DNA of 64,000 nt from Phycisphaerales bacterium (GCA_029247205.1 JAQWLT010000025.1:1-64000), one strand, 5' to 3'. Shown: positions 43,974 to 53,277, counted from the stretch's first letter. Notes: generated by a model not told the origin, from the sequence alone. Numbers and translations are program-made.

Positions 43974-45595
43974 CAGGCACTCTCTCCCTTGTTATTGGTC
44001 CCACCTCGGACTTGAATGACCGTCGCGTCAAAGAGGTCTTTCACCAGCTCCACACAGGGATCACCAGCAGCATCCTGCGGGGACAGTGCGGGCGGGCCTT
44101 CGTCCAGAGGCGAGTCGGACTGCACCCGAATACGTCTGCCTGCAGCGTCAGAAAGTTTGGTCTCAATTCGTTCAAGAAGCATCGCGGGGACAGCGCCACC
44201 ATCTGAGCGAATCACCACAATATCGCCATCGAACTTGATGGCTTGTATGCCCTCAAAAGCAGCCTTTGCTGCCTGACTCGTTGCGCTTGACACGAGTTGC
44301 TTCCAGATCGTTTCCAGCGAATCAGCTCCATCTACTGGCAACACCGGAGTTGGCTTTGCCGGCACTGATTTCTTCGAAACCGCCGGTTTATCCCGCTTCG
44401 ACTTTGGCTTTGGCTTTGGCTTTGCATGCTTCTTCGTTGGTGTTTCATTCGATTCCACCGCAATTCTTTTGGGCGTCGCCATGACGGGCGCCGCGGCCAA
44501 TTTGCTTGGGTCAATCAGATCTCCGGCAAGTGCAAGCCGTACGAGCCCCGCATCAAAAACAGCGCGTGCTGATGCGCCGAGTCGGCCCTGCCTCGCCACA
44601 GCTTCGCATACTGCAATGGCATGCACAAGTGAGGGCGGGTCGAACTGAGCAGCTCGCTCGGCAATCCCCTCCCGCTGCTCGCATGAGAGGTCAAGCACTT
44701 CTGTGTCAATCCCACACGTAGACACGATCAACATACGACGAAAGTACTCAATCAAAGACCCAAGAGCTTGATCAATACTGGTTCCGGCGGCCAACAACTT
44801 TTCTGCCGAGCGAAGCGTGTCGCCTGCTGAGCACGACGCAATTCCATCTATGACATCATTAATCAGTGCTGCTTCCGGCAGCCCAAGAGTCACCTCGACT
44901 TCCTCAAGCGTGATCGAGGCATCTCCTCCAGCAAGCAACCGATCCATGACACTCAGCGCATCACGCATCGAACCATTACCCAATTCCGCCACACGCGACA
45001 AGGCGGCTTCCTCAACCTCGACGCCCTCGCGAGTAACAATGTCTCGCAAGTGATCAGCAATCAATTTGCTTGGGATTGGCTTAAAATCAAACCGCTGACA
45101 ACGACTCTGGATGGTCGCCAAGACTTTATGGGGTTCGGTGGTGCACAAAATGAACTTCACATGCTCCGGTGGCTCCTCCATTGTCTTGAGCAAGGTGTTG
45201 AACGACTCAGTCGTCAACATATGCACTTCGTCAATGATGTAAATTCGGGAGCGGCATCTCGCGGGAGAAAGACCTGCGCCGGCAATGAGATCTCTCGCCT
45301 CTTGCACGCCACGATTGGAAGCGCCATCAATCTCGATCACGTCAAGATCATCGCCACGCATGATGGCCTCTGCAATCAACTCAGCATCCTGCAAGTCATC
45401 ACTGACATTCATAGCCCGAGCAAAGATACGAGCCATCGTTGTCTTGCCAACACCGCGTGTTCCACAGAACAGATACGCATGAGCGGTGCGGTCTTGCTCG
45501 ACAGCACGCTGCAGCGTGCGGGCAATGGCCGCCTGACCGATCACTTCATCAAAGTCACGGCTTCGGTATCGTCGCGCTAGAACCGTATAACTCAC
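43973..45595 (-). CDS. dnaX: DNA polymerase III gamma/tau subunit
   Basis: 540 residues from GTG 45595, with an AAGG about 9-10 bases upstream. Clamp-loader AAA+ ATPase: Walker A GTRGVGKTTMARI (about 45-57), Walker B IYIIDEVHML, sensor 1 FILCTTEP. Between Walker A and DVIEIDGASNRG, the four zinc-binding Cys of ordinary DnaX are absent: the segment reads MNVSDDLQDAELIAEAIMRG. A Lys/Pro-rich linker (HAKPKPKPKSKRDKP) leads to a roughly 130-residue C-terminal domain, so a tau-like form is made. No programmed-frameshift signal was identified. First protein gene after the SRP RNA. Confidence 0.95.
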   Translation of the reverse strand: MSYTVLARRYRSRDFDEVIGQAAIARTLQRAVEQDRTAHAYLFCGTRGVGKTTMARIFARAMNVSDDLQDAELIAEAIMRGDDLDVIEIDGASNRGVQEARDLIAGAGLSPARCRSRIYIIDEVHMLTTESFNTLLKTMEEPPEHVKFILCTTEPHKVLATIQSRCQRFDFKPIPSKLIADHLRDIVTREGVEVEEAALSRVAELGNGSMRDALSVMDRLLAGGDASITLEEVEVTLGLPEAALINDVIDGIASCSAGDTLRSAEKLLAAGTSIDQALGSLIEYFRRMLIVSTCGIDTEVLDLSCEQREGIAERAAQFDPPSLVHAIAVCEAVARQGRLGASARAVFDAGLVRLALAGDLIDPSKLAAAPVMATPKRIAVESNETPTKKHAKPKPKPKSKRDKPAVSKKSVPAKPTPVLPVDGADSLETIWKQLVSSATSQAAKAAFEGIQAIKFDGDIVVIRSDGGAVPAMLLERIETKLSDAAGRRIRVQSDSPLDEGPPALSPQDAAGDPCVELVKDLFDATVIQVRGGTNNKGESA

Positions 45596-45638
45596 GTTGG
45601 ACTACCTTCTCTGAAATCAACGCGCTGGGCTTCAAACA

Positions 45639-45762
45639 GGGGGCGTGGGAGGCGGCCAGGGAGCCAATGGCACGGACCGCGACATTTATGGCTGCTGCGA
45701 TCAAGCCCTGACCAGGTTCACGAGCCGACCGCCCAAAGGACCCGGCCGCCTACCACGCCCCC
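45639..45762 (-). ncRNA. ffs: Signal recognition particle RNA (4.5S-type)
   Basis: On the minus strand the 124-nt segment begins GGGGGCGTGGTAGGCGGCC and ends GGCCGCCTCCCACGCCCCC; these ends pair in 18 of 19 positions, the long rod of bacterial small SRP RNA. The middle reads GTGAACCTGGTCAGG then GCAGCAGCC, matching the conserved domain IV (GGTCAGG...AGCAGCC) that binds Ffh. The apical segment between them is GCTTGATC rather than the usual TCCGGAAGG, so the GGAA tetraloop is replaced. It ends 43 bases before the dnaX start, reproducing the scr-dnaX-yaaK-recR order of Bacillus. End positions are estimated from pairing. Confidence 0.88.
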
Positions 45763-45771
45763 GCAAGTGGC

Positions 45772-45777
45772 ATCGTA
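45772..45777 (-). promoter_or_regulatory. Possible -10 box for the SRP RNA
   Basis: TACGAT lies about nine bases before the inferred RNA 5' end on the minus strand, a good match to a sigma-70 -10 element. The -35 region at the usual spacing is weak (TGTACC-like). Suggestive only. Confidence 0.3.
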
Positions 45778-45809
45778 TCGCGCCCGATGGCACTGGTACA
45801 CTCGCCTCG

Positions 45810-46988
45810 ATGATTGACTCAAACCAACCACCATCAATATCCACGCCCCATGTTCCAGAGGCCAGGGATGACCCCCCATTTCTCCTCACAGCAGTGCGGA
45901 TTCTCTACCTCGGCCTGATGCTCGCCGCAGCATCGATTCCTGTCATCAATTCGCCGCCTGGCGGCAATCCGCTCATTGACTTTGTCATGCCCATCTCCGC
46001 GACTCTCGCAGTCGTGGTCATTGTCGTACTACTTGATATCCGCACGCCAAACAAACGCATTTCCAATGTGGTGGGCGTGTACCTCGCAATTGTCGCAGGC
46101 CTATTTGCCTCGCTCGCTGTGGGCGTGCTCATCGATCTCATCGCAGAAGCATGGGAGCTCTCTGGCGATGAGGCCGCACTGAAGTATATGACTCTTCTGA
46201 AACTCGCCGTCGGCCTTACGCTTTGTTACGTCGCAGTCTCAGTGGTGCTATCGACCCGCGACAGCATTCGATTGCTCATCCCCTATGTGGAGTTCTCACG
46301 ACAAGTGCGAGGCATTCGGCCAATGCTGCTTGATACATCTTCACTCATCGATGGCCGCATGAACAGCTTCACATCCACCGGCTTCCTTGATGCACCGCTC
46401 ATTGTTCCTCAATTCGTCATCAACGAGCTCCATACCCTCGCTGACTCAAATGATCGGCTCAAACGCGAGCGAGGACGCCGGGGCATGGCCAACCTTGAAC
46501 TGCTGCAAGACACCACTGGACTGACTGTTGACATCGAACAAATCGAGACAGCACAAGACATGGATGTGGACACCATGTTGATTGACTTGGCATCAGAAAA
46601 GAATCTTCGAATTGTCACAACGGATGCCAACTTAGCCCGCGTTGCAGAGATTCGCGGAGCCGCGACTCTCAATCTGCATGATCTTGGGGATGTACTGCGT
46701 GATCCAGCCATTCCTGGCGAGCATCTTCGGATCACTATCCAGAGAGCAGGCGATGGCCCAAATCAGGGCATCGGCTACCTACCAGATGGAACCATGGTGG
46801 TCGTGGAGGACGCTGAGGCACGGATTGATTCGGAGATTGAAGTCGTCATTACAAACGCCGTGCAAACCAGTGCCGGGCGGCTTGTGTTTGCAAAAGTATC
46901 TCCGCAGCAGCCTGCCAATCTTGGAGATTCTGCCACCCAACAAGCCCGCCATACAGGCCCGGGACCCAATCATCCCCCGTCCTCATAG
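45810..46988 (+). CDS. PIN/TRAM-domain membrane protein (YacL-like)
   Basis: I start at ATG 45810 (392 residues), because the upstream ORF extension runs through the antisense of the SRP RNA. The first 150 residues contain about four hydrophobic segments (ILYLGLMLAAASIPVI, LAVVVIVVLLDI, VYLAIVAGLFASLAVGVLI, LAVGLTLCYVAVSVVL). The PIN nuclease domain follows (MLLDTSSLIDGRM, VPQFVINELHTLADS, IVTTDANLARVA), with acidic residues for metal binding. A C-terminal TRAM-like segment has GIGYLPDGTMVVVEDAEA. Predicted membrane-tethered ribonuclease; substrate unknown. Confidence 0.85.
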   Translation: MIDSNQPPSISTPHVPEARDDPPFLLTAVRILYLGLMLAAASIPVINSPPGGNPLIDFVMPISATLAVVVIVVLLDIRTPNKRISNVVGVYLAIVAGLFASLAVGVLIDLIAEAWELSGDEAALKYMTLLKLAVGLTLCYVAVSVVLSTRDSIRLLIPYVEFSRQVRGIRPMLLDTSSLIDGRMNSFTSTGFLDAPLIVPQFVINELHTLADSNDRLKRERGRRGMANLELLQDTTGLTVDIEQIETAQDMDVDTMLIDLASEKNLRIVTTDANLARVAEIRGAATLNLHDLGDVLRDPAIPGEHLRITIQRAGDGPNQGIGYLPDGTMVVVEDAEARIDSEIEVVITNAVQTSAGRLVFAKVSPQQPANLGDSATQQARHTGPGPNHPPSS

Positions 46989-47066
46989 AAGAACTGAGTG
47001 GGCACAGATGCTTTGCAGCATCATCTTCTCAGGATCGCAACAGAACCTCGCATGCCTTGGCGAACA

Positions 47067-48659
47067 TCACTCCCACTCAATCGTCGCTGGCGGCTTGCTG
47101 GAGATGTCATAGACAACGCGATTGACACCCTGCACTTCGTTAATGATTCGATTACTTATCGTGGCAAGCACATCGAATGGAATTCGAGCCCAATCTGCGG
47201 TCATGAAGTCCTGTGTCTCTACGGCGCGCACAGCAACAACCGAATCGTACGTCCGACCATCGCCCATCACACCGACGCTCTTTACCGGAAGAAGAACGGC
47301 AAAAACTTGATTGGTACTTCGATACAGATTGGCTGAAATGATTTCATCAAGCACAATTTCATCGCAATCCCGCAGCACTTTCAATTTTTGCTCTGTGACT
47401 TCGCCAAGCACACGAACGGCAAGTCCCGGCCCTGGGAACGGATGCCGCCAGACCACATGACTTGGCAAACCCAAGACCTCACCAAGAGATCGCACTTCAT
47501 CCTTGAAGAGATCGCGAAGAGGCTCAATCAATTCGAAGCCGAGTTCTTCAGGAAGACCGCCTACATTGTGATGTAACTTGATATTGGCCGCTGTTCCAGC
47601 ATGCCCTTGACCAGATTCGATCACATCTGGATACAGCGTTCCCTGTGCCAGAAAATGAACAGGAGGCCCTCCGCTCTCGGCAACCTCATCGGCCGAAGCC
47701 CGAAAGACGTCAATAAAGCGATGGCCGATGAGGCGACGCTTTTCCTGTGGATCTTCGATGCCTGCGAGGTCATCAAGAAACTGCTTCGACGCATCAACAA
47801 CTCGAAGATCCACATCGAAGTGATCCCGAAAGGTGGTATCAACAAGATCACGTTCATTCTTGCGAAGCAGACCATTGTCAACAAAGATGCATGTGAGTCG
47901 GTCGCCAATGGCTCGGTGCAATAGAGCAGCAACGACTGACGAGTCAACGCCCCCACTCAGGCCACAAATGACTCGGCGGTCACCCACGAGATCTGACACC
48001 GTCTTGCACTGCGACTCCAAGAAGTCGGCCATTCGCCAGGTGCCCCGCACTCGACATATCTCGTAGAGGAAGTTGCGAAGAAGATCGACACCATGGGGCG
48101 TATGAGTGACTTCAGGATGGAACTGCAGACCGTAAAAGGATCGCTCCTTGTGGACGATTGCTGCTGCTGGGCATGTATTGGTATGGGCAAGGACGTCAAA
48201 ATGATCTGGTAAGCATGTGACCTGATCTCCATGGCTCATCCAAACAGTCAATTCCTCCGGAAGGCCAGCAAAGAGACCCCCTCCCTTGACGTCGGTTACC
48301 AATTTAGCGCGACCGTATTCTCGGTGCTCAGCCCGCTCAACACTTGCCCCAAGCATATGGCAACCAAGTTGCATGCCGTAACAAATGCCAAGAACTGGAA
48401 TGCCAAGCTCGAAGATGTCGGGATCACATCTCGGAGCACCCGGCTCATCAATACTGGCAGGACCGCCCGAAAGAATGATGCCTGCGGGATTGAGGGAGCG
48501 AAGATGCTCCATACTCACATCGGGCGCAACAAGCACGCTGAAAGCGCCTGCCTCGCGAACGCGGCGGGCAATTAACTGAGCATATTGACTTCCAAAGTCA
48601 ATAATTGGAATGGTCTCCACCCCTTCAGGGCGAGTGGATCCAACAACTGGTGCGGCCAT
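47067..48659 (-). CDS. guaA: GMP synthase (glutamine-hydrolysing)
   Basis: Converts XMP to GMP with glutamine and ATP. 530 residues. The amidotransferase half has GICYGMQLG (nucleophile Cys) and FHPEVTHT (His-Glu). The synthetase half has the PP-loop [15 protein letters not shown], with [11 protein letters not shown] and [13 protein letters not shown]. The dimerisation domain ends [12 protein letters not shown], the usual GuaA C-terminus. AGGAG lies 10 bases before ATG 48659. The 121 bases upstream can fold (GGCTCC/GGAGCC), but I see no guanine riboswitch. Confidence 0.97.
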   Translation of the reverse strand: MAAPVVGSTRPEGVETIPIIDFGSQYAQLIARRVREAGAFSVLVAPDVSMEHLRSLNPAGIILSGGPASIDEPGAPRCDPDIFELGIPVLGICYGMQLGCHMLGASVERAEHREYGRAKLVTDVKGGGLFAGLPEELTVWMSHGDQVTCLPDHFDVLAHTNTCPAAAIVHKERSFYGLQFHPEVTHTPHGVDLLRNFLYEICRVRGTWRMADFLESQCKTVSDLVGDRRVICGLSGGVDSSVVAALLHRAIGDRLTCIFVDNGLLRKNERDLVDTTFRDHFDVDLRVVDASKQFLDDLAGIEDPQEKRRLIGHRFIDVFRASADEVAESGGPPVHFLAQGTLYPDVIESGQGHAGTAANIKLHHNVGGLPEELGFELIEPLRDLFKDEVRSLGEVLGLPSHVVWRHPFPGPGLAVRVLGEVTEQKLKVLRDCDEIVLDEIISANLYRSTNQVFAVLLPVKSVGVMGDGRTYDSVVAVRAVETQDFMTADWARIPFDVLATISNRIINEVQGVNRVVYDISSKPPATIEWE

Positions 48660-48780
48660 GGCTAAGGGGCTCCTGAGAAGGCGGAGAGTCTACCCACCAC
48701 TGGCCACATACGTGCTGCAAGGAAAGGAGCCGAGGACTCCAGTACAGGCCCCTCTCTGTGTCGTAGGGCTCTATCTCTGT

Positions 48781-49275
48781 ATGATCGCCGCCAAAGCCAT
48801 GCCAGAATTTCCATATCATGACCCTGACTTTGTGCTCGACCTCGATGCGAGACCTGACCTCCTTTGTGTCGCCCGATCCATGATCGATGCATGGTGCCTT
48901 CGAGCAGAGATAGATCGAACTCGTGCAGATCGCATCTGCCTAGCGGTTGACGAGGCTGCCACGAACATCATGCGGCACGCATACGACAACGGTCCGGGGC
49001 GTATTCGCATGCGATGCGCCCGCGGCACCCACGACAGGCAGCCCGTGCTATTGATTCAACTTGAAGACGACGGCCAGCAAGTCCCACTTGACACCATACG
49101 CCCGCGAGATCTTGATGACGTCCGCCCAGGCGGACTCGGCGTACACCTTATTCAAGACGTCGCTGATGAGGCTGTCTGGTCCCACCGGCCCACAGGAGGC
49201 ACCTTGCTCACACTTCGCATTTCCGTGCGTGGCCTTACTGTCACAGCAGACCATAGGGGAGATCCACATGCCTGA
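48781..49275 (+). CDS. RsbW-like anti-sigma factor serine kinase
   Basis: I start at ATG 48781 (164 residues), since the longer frame overlaps guaA; ATG 48799 is another option. It is a GHKL ATPase of the HATPase_c_2/RsbW/SpoIIAB type: ICLAVDEAATNIMRHAY (N box), LLIQLEDDGQQV (G1) and GGLGVHLIQDVADEAVW (G2). Such kinases phosphorylate a STAS-domain antagonist. Exactly such a protein follows, overlapping by 8 bases, so a kinase-substrate pair is likely. No sigma factor gene is adjacent. Confidence 0.85.
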   Translation: MIAAKAMPEFPYHDPDFVLDLDARPDLLCVARSMIDAWCLRAEIDRTRADRICLAVDEAATNIMRHAYDNGPGRIRMRCARGTHDRQPVLLIQLEDDGQQVPLDTIRPRDLDDVRPGGLGVHLIQDVADEAVWSHRPTGGTLLTLRISVRGLTVTADHRGDPHA

Positions 49276-49603
49276 TGCTCACGGCCTCTCAATCGACATA
49301 GACCCAAGCGATGAGCGGCTGCTCATTACTCCACGAGGAGAAGTCGATCTATCTAGTTCACCTTCGCTTCGGAGCGCCTTAAAATCGGCTCTACTTGAGG
49401 GCAACTGCGATGTACACATCAACCTTTCGAAAGTGCCGTATATGGATTCGTCTGGCGTCGCTACCTTGGTCGAGGCCTTGCAAATCTGCAAGCGACAGCA
49501 ACGTGATTTGATCCTTGTACAGCCATCGAGCCGCGTCGCATCAATCTTCAAGATCTCCAAACTCGACACCGTCTTTACTATCTGCGAAGAACCCTTGAAC
49601 TAA
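49268..49603 (+). CDS. STAS-domain anti-sigma factor antagonist
   Basis: 111 residues from ATG 49268, with GGGGAG about seven bases upstream. STAS fold with the phosphorylatable motif VPYMDSSGVATLVEAL; the second Ser of DSSG is the usual RsbW target. Between an RsbW-like kinase and an MlaE-like permease it could be RsbV-like (partner switching) or MlaB-like (subunit of the lipid transporter). It is coupled to both neighbours: an 8-base overlap upstream and TAATG downstream. Confidence 0.88.
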   Translation: MPDAHGLSIDIDPSDERLLITPRGEVDLSSSPSLRSALKSALLEGNCDVHINLSKVPYMDSSGVATLVEALQICKRQQRDLILVQPSSRVASIFKISKLDTVFTICEEPLN

Positions 49604-50436
49604 TGGCCCGCGGCGAGCAACGCAACTCGGCAGTCATCGGAGGGCTCGGTCATCTTGGCCGGGCGTCCCTTGGCCTATTCACACTCATCGGCGGCACAAC
49701 CCGGCTGACCGGCTTAGTTGGCCGTTGGTATTGGCGATCATCCGCTGGATCGGGCATACGGCTTGGCTGGCCAGCCGTCGTCGCGCAGATCGTGAGAGTC
49801 GGCGTCCGTTCAACCGCAATCGTCCTGCTCGTAAGCTCCTGCATCGGCCTCATTTTGGCCATCTCGATGTACCCGCCACTTGCTGAACTCGGTCAAGCGA
49901 ACAAAATCGCCAATATTGTCGGCATCGCTGTCTTTCGAGAAATGGGACCAATCATCTCGGCGGTTGTGCTCACTGGCTACGCCGGAGCATCTATTGCCGC
50001 TGAGATCGGAACGATGGTGGTAGGCGAAGAAATTGAAGCGCTCGAAGCGCATGCGCTTGACCCTGTTCGCTTTCTCGTCCTGCCCCGCCTTACAGCGACA
50101 GCCATCAGTTTGGTCCTGCTCACCATTCTTGCCGATGTCGCTGCCGTTGCCTGCAGTTGCGCTGTCTCGGTCGGGTTCTTTGACATCAGCCTGAATGTCT
50201 ATATTGACAACACCCTGGCACAACTCAGCGCCACCGACTTCTTCACCGGCCTACTCAAGGCCGCCACCTTTGGCATCATGCTTGGCGCGATAGCGTGCTA
50301 CAACGGGCTCAAAGTCAGTGGTGGCGCCGCCGGCGTAGGTAAGGCGACGACCGATACCGTCGTGCAGACCATTGTCGCTGTCATTATCAGCGACTTGATC
50401 TACGGGGCGGTATTCCTCCAACTGGGCTGGACCTAA
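49603..50436 (+). CDS. mlaE: MlaE-family ABC transporter permease
   Basis: 277 residues with about five membrane helices and the MlaE-family signature segments VFREMGPIISAVVLTGYAGASIAAEIGTM (read in parts) and EEIEALEAHALDP. PVRFLVLPRLTATAISLVLL follows as in YrbE/MlaE. The family moves phospholipids across the Gram-negative envelope together with an ATPase (MlaF) and an MCE protein (MlaD). Neither gene is next to it; the operon stops here against an opposite-strand gene. The direct coupling to a STAS protein recalls MlaB. Confidence 0.9.
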   Translation: MARGEQRNSAVIGGLGHLGRASLGLFTLIGGTTRLTGLVGRWYWRSSAGSGIRLGWPAVVAQIVRVGVRSTAIVLLVSSCIGLILAISMYPPLAELGQANKIANIVGIAVFREMGPIISAVVLTGYAGASIAAEIGTMVVGEEIEALEAHALDPVRFLVLPRLTATAISLVLLTILADVAAVACSCAVSVGFFDISLNVYIDNTLAQLSATDFFTGLLKAATFGIMLGAIACYNGLKVSGGAAGVGKATTDTVVQTIVAVIISDLIYGAVFLQLGWT

Positions 50437-50449
50437 GCGATGAAGCAAC

Positions 50450-52222
50450 TTACTTCGGGGAAGTAAAGACAACACCCTTTGCGCGAAACCCATCGCTCGA
50501 AGATTTGACCCACCATCCGGCCGCCCCAAGTGATTCGGTGAGCTTGCTCAAACGCTTGAGTTCAGCGCTGCGATCTTCGTCAATAAGTTCGCCCTTGATC
50601 TCTTCCCATAGTTCCGGGTCATCCGACTTCATCTTGTCTTCCAACTGCTTGATGCGGAGCCGATCAATTTCGGCCATGGCCGTCATCGTCTCTGGCAAGT
50701 CCCAACCGCCCCAGGCAGCGAGCGGCTCATCCGGAAGCCAACCGAGCACACGTTGCAGCCATACGGGCTCGCCGCCATCTCGCGATGACAAGCCTCGCAA
50801 AACCGACTCAACCGCCGCATCACTACCAGCAAGAACGCTTCCGCCCGCCACCGATACACTTAAACTGCCACCACCAATTCCGGGAACTGGCATGATCTCA
50901 CTGAGATCAAGTGACCAGATTTGGTGCCCTTGAAACTCACGCGGCTCCATATTCGCCTTCGGCGCAGAAGCAGCAATGGAGTCAGCGAGCGACTGTGTGT
51001 CGGAACACTCAATGACCTGCACACTTTGCAAACTATCTACTGTGATCGGCCTTGATAACGTTTCAACCATCTGCATGCGCCGGCCAAGAGGGCCGAGCAT
51101 CGCCCGCATCTCTGGCTCCGCTTGATCGAGCATTTGCCCAACACCCATCAACATCGGGTTGGACGAAACAACGCTACGGAGCCAATCAGGAATATGCTTG
51201 AACGACATGTTCAACCGCGACATGGCCACGACATCTGGGCCAACCCAACTCGGCAAGGCTGCCCGCGGGGTGTTGACTGAGAGCAACTGCAAGAGCCCTC
51301 CCTGGCCCTCTGGCATCCACAAGCCTGCAGACCATTCCAGAAGCATGTCAGAGTGCTCCAAGTCCTCTGAAGCAGCCACAGGGCCGCCTGCGAGTGCCAC
51401 CGCACGAACTGGACCAATCGCTGCGTCATACGACGCCTGAACCATAGAACTAACACCCATTGAGTCAAACAGCGCTCCAGCCTCAAAGACCCGCTCAATA
51501 AACGCTGCCATCAGCATCGACTGTGGTCCGTCCAACATGGAATGGACGCCTGACCATGCGTCAGAATCTTCAAGTGTGTCATCCAACTCGGTTCCATCTA
51601 CTGCGTCCAGAAGCCGCTCCATCGCAAGCCGAGAATTGCCCATCAGAATGAGCTGTTTTTCTCGCACATGCCATAGCGTTGCTGGCATTCGGCCTCCATC
51701 ATCATCCGCACTGGACTCGCCAATGCGATCAGCCTCTCGACCAAGCACTGTCTCGGTGACGACATCTGGAGATTCTCGGATCTTTGTCCACGCGGAATCG
51801 AGCGTCGGAGCGAGCACCTCGAAGGACTCTCCCAAGTCGATCCAACCAGCGATGACGATTTGCCCCTTCTCCCTTTCTGATCGATCAACCCACGCAACAA
51901 CACCGAGTGAAAGAGACGACAACACATCAATAGGGTCGCGTTCGTCCATCAGTGCATTCCATGGGGAAGCCACGCCAGATGGCAAGCCTTCCACCATCTC
52001 ACGCAGGTACGCTGCTAGATCTTCACGCTCACTCTCAAGAAGCAATTCGTGCATCTGAAGCGTGTCGAGCATCTTGGCTACATCGGTCACTTGGAATACG
52101 CCGATGGCCGAGGCGGGCGCGACCTGCTCAACACGCAATGCTGTGGCTGCGGCAGTGCCACAAACCCAAGTGAGCAGTACTGCTGAAGCGACTGAAATCC
52201 AACGTGCAGAGATAAGCATCAT
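50450..52222 (-). CDS. Exported protein of unknown function (DUF3352-like layout)
   Basis: 590 residues with a signal peptide (WISVASAVLLTWVCGTAAATA). The body alternates short hydrophobic strands and acidic helices without Cys pairs or catalytic motifs. Features such as VAPASAIGVFQVTDVAKMLDTLQ, and repeated segments that test differences or sums, look like the large planctomycete DUF3352-type exported proteins. It is coupled to the HtrA-like protease upstream by an ATGA overlap, so it may be a substrate or partner of that protease. Function unknown. Confidence 0.65.
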   Translation of the reverse strand: MMLISARWISVASAVLLTWVCGTAAATALRVEQVAPASAIGVFQVTDVAKMLDTLQMHELLLESEREDLAAYLREMVEGLPSGVASPWNALMDERDPIDVLSSLSLGVVAWVDRSEREKGQIVIAGWIDLGESFEVLAPTLDSAWTKIRESPDVVTETVLGREADRIGESSADDDGGRMPATLWHVREKQLILMGNSRLAMERLLDAVDGTELDDTLEDSDAWSGVHSMLDGPQSMLMAAFIERVFEAGALFDSMGVSSMVQASYDAAIGPVRAVALAGGPVAASEDLEHSDMLLEWSAGLWMPEGQGGLLQLLSVNTPRAALPSWVGPDVVAMSRLNMSFKHIPDWLRSVVSSNPMLMGVGQMLDQAEPEMRAMLGPLGRRMQMVETLSRPITVDSLQSVQVIECSDTQSLADSIAASAPKANMEPREFQGHQIWSLDLSEIMPVPGIGGGSLSVSVAGGSVLAGSDAAVESVLRGLSSRDGGEPVWLQRVLGWLPDEPLAAWGGWDLPETMTAMAEIDRLRIKQLEDKMKSDDPELWEEIKGELIDEDRSAELKRLSKLTESLGAAGWWVKSSSDGFRAKGVVFTSPK

Positions 52223-53169
52223 GGTGACTTCTCCAGTGCAGGTGCCGTACCTCTTTGCAATCGGGGCGGTGGCGAGTGATAGCGATGACCAGTATTTGGA
52301 TTCGAAGCGTCATAGGCGAAGGCTTCGCGATTTCTCAGAAAATCCTTGACATAGCGGGTTGGAATGGCGAAGCCAAGTGCTTCACCGCCAAGAATGCCCA
52401 TGTTGGTAATGCCGATCACTTCACCGCCCACATTAAAGAGTGGGCCACCAGAATTACCTGGGTTGATCGCAGCATCGGTCTGAATATAACTCAGGCCATC
52501 AAAGCTCCGCTGTGTTGTAGATACCACGCCCTGACTTGTGGTCTGCTCAAGGCCAAGTGGATTACCGATTGCAAAGACCGGCTGGCCGACTTTAATCGAC
52601 TCCCATGCCTCCAGTGGCACCCACGGATATGTCTGCCCTTCGTCCACAGGCAACTTCAATAGTGCTAAGTCGAGATGATTGTTTACGGCAACAATTTCGA
52701 TATCGACAATCGTTCGCCTCGCCAGGGTTCCATCTTCCTTTGGTGTCCAAATCACCAGCCGAAGATCTTTCTCACCTTGAATCACGTGAGCATTGGTCAC
52801 TACGTGCCCAAACTCATTCACAATCACACCCGAACCAGTGCCAGAGGGCGTCTTTACCAACACAACCGATGGCTTCACCCGCGCTGCCTGCTGCGGGATG
52901 CTCAGTTCAGGCGCCTGGGATACGGTGTGAAAGACTGAATCACCGCTCGTCAAAGGTGTCACTTCGGGGGCAGCAACGAGCCGGACATCAACAACATCAT
53001 TGTTATCGATCTTGATGATGGTCGGGCCCACATCAATCCAGAGACTCCGTTCATCCTGCTTGATGACACTGCCATGCAGTTCGCCGCCATCTTCGAGAAT
53101 CACGATATCTCCCTGTGCAGATACCACTGCAACCAGCGCACAGACCCATGAAAGTGACTGATACTTCAT
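52219..53169 (-). CDS. HtrA-like trypsin-fold serine protease without PDZ
   Basis: I start at ATG 53169 (316 residues) with GAGGAG nine bases upstream and a signal peptide following (LSWVCALVAVVSAQG). A small beta-domain (LEDGGELHGSVIKQDERSLW) precedes the protease domain. The triad is complete: His in VVTNAHVIQG, Asp in NNHLDLALLKLP and Ser in INPGNSGGPLF. The chain ends about 45 residues after the protease domain, leaving no room for a PDZ domain, unlike DegP/DegQ. Periplasmic or surface protease; the substrate may be the coupled downstream protein. Confidence 0.9.
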   Translation of the reverse strand: MKYQSLSWVCALVAVVSAQGDIVILEDGGELHGSVIKQDERSLWIDVGPTIIKIDNNDVVDVRLVAAPEVTPLTSGDSVFHTVSQAPELSIPQQAARVKPSVVLVKTPSGTGSGVIVNEFGHVVTNAHVIQGEKDLRLVIWTPKEDGTLARRTIVDIEIVAVNNHLDLALLKLPVDEGQTYPWVPLEAWESIKVGQPVFAIGNPLGLEQTTSQGVVSTTQRSFDGLSYIQTDAAINPGNSGGPLFNVGGEVIGITNMGILGGEALGFAIPTRYVKDFLRNREAFAYDASNPNTGHRYHSPPPRLQRGTAPALEKSP

Positions 53170-53277
53170 TGATGCAATCTCCTCGCCGCGGGGATTGCGT
53201 GCCCGCAGATTCACCAGTGTAGGGCATGCCCACAGAGAGCACCACGGCTACCATGCTCACTCGCAGGAGACTGATAC

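Noticed and set aside
44396-44427. TTTGGC tandem repeat in dnaX, possible frameshift site
   Set aside because: It encodes the Lys-Pro linker, and I see no A-rich slippery heptamer with a hairpin as in E. coli dnaX.
45645-45809. Upstream extension of the PIN/TRAM ORF (ATG-like start at 45645)
   Set aside because: It runs antisense through the SRP RNA; the conserved protein begins at 45810.
48660-48780. Guanine riboswitch ahead of guaA
   Set aside because: Some pairing is possible, but the purine aptamer core and loop-loop sequences are missing.
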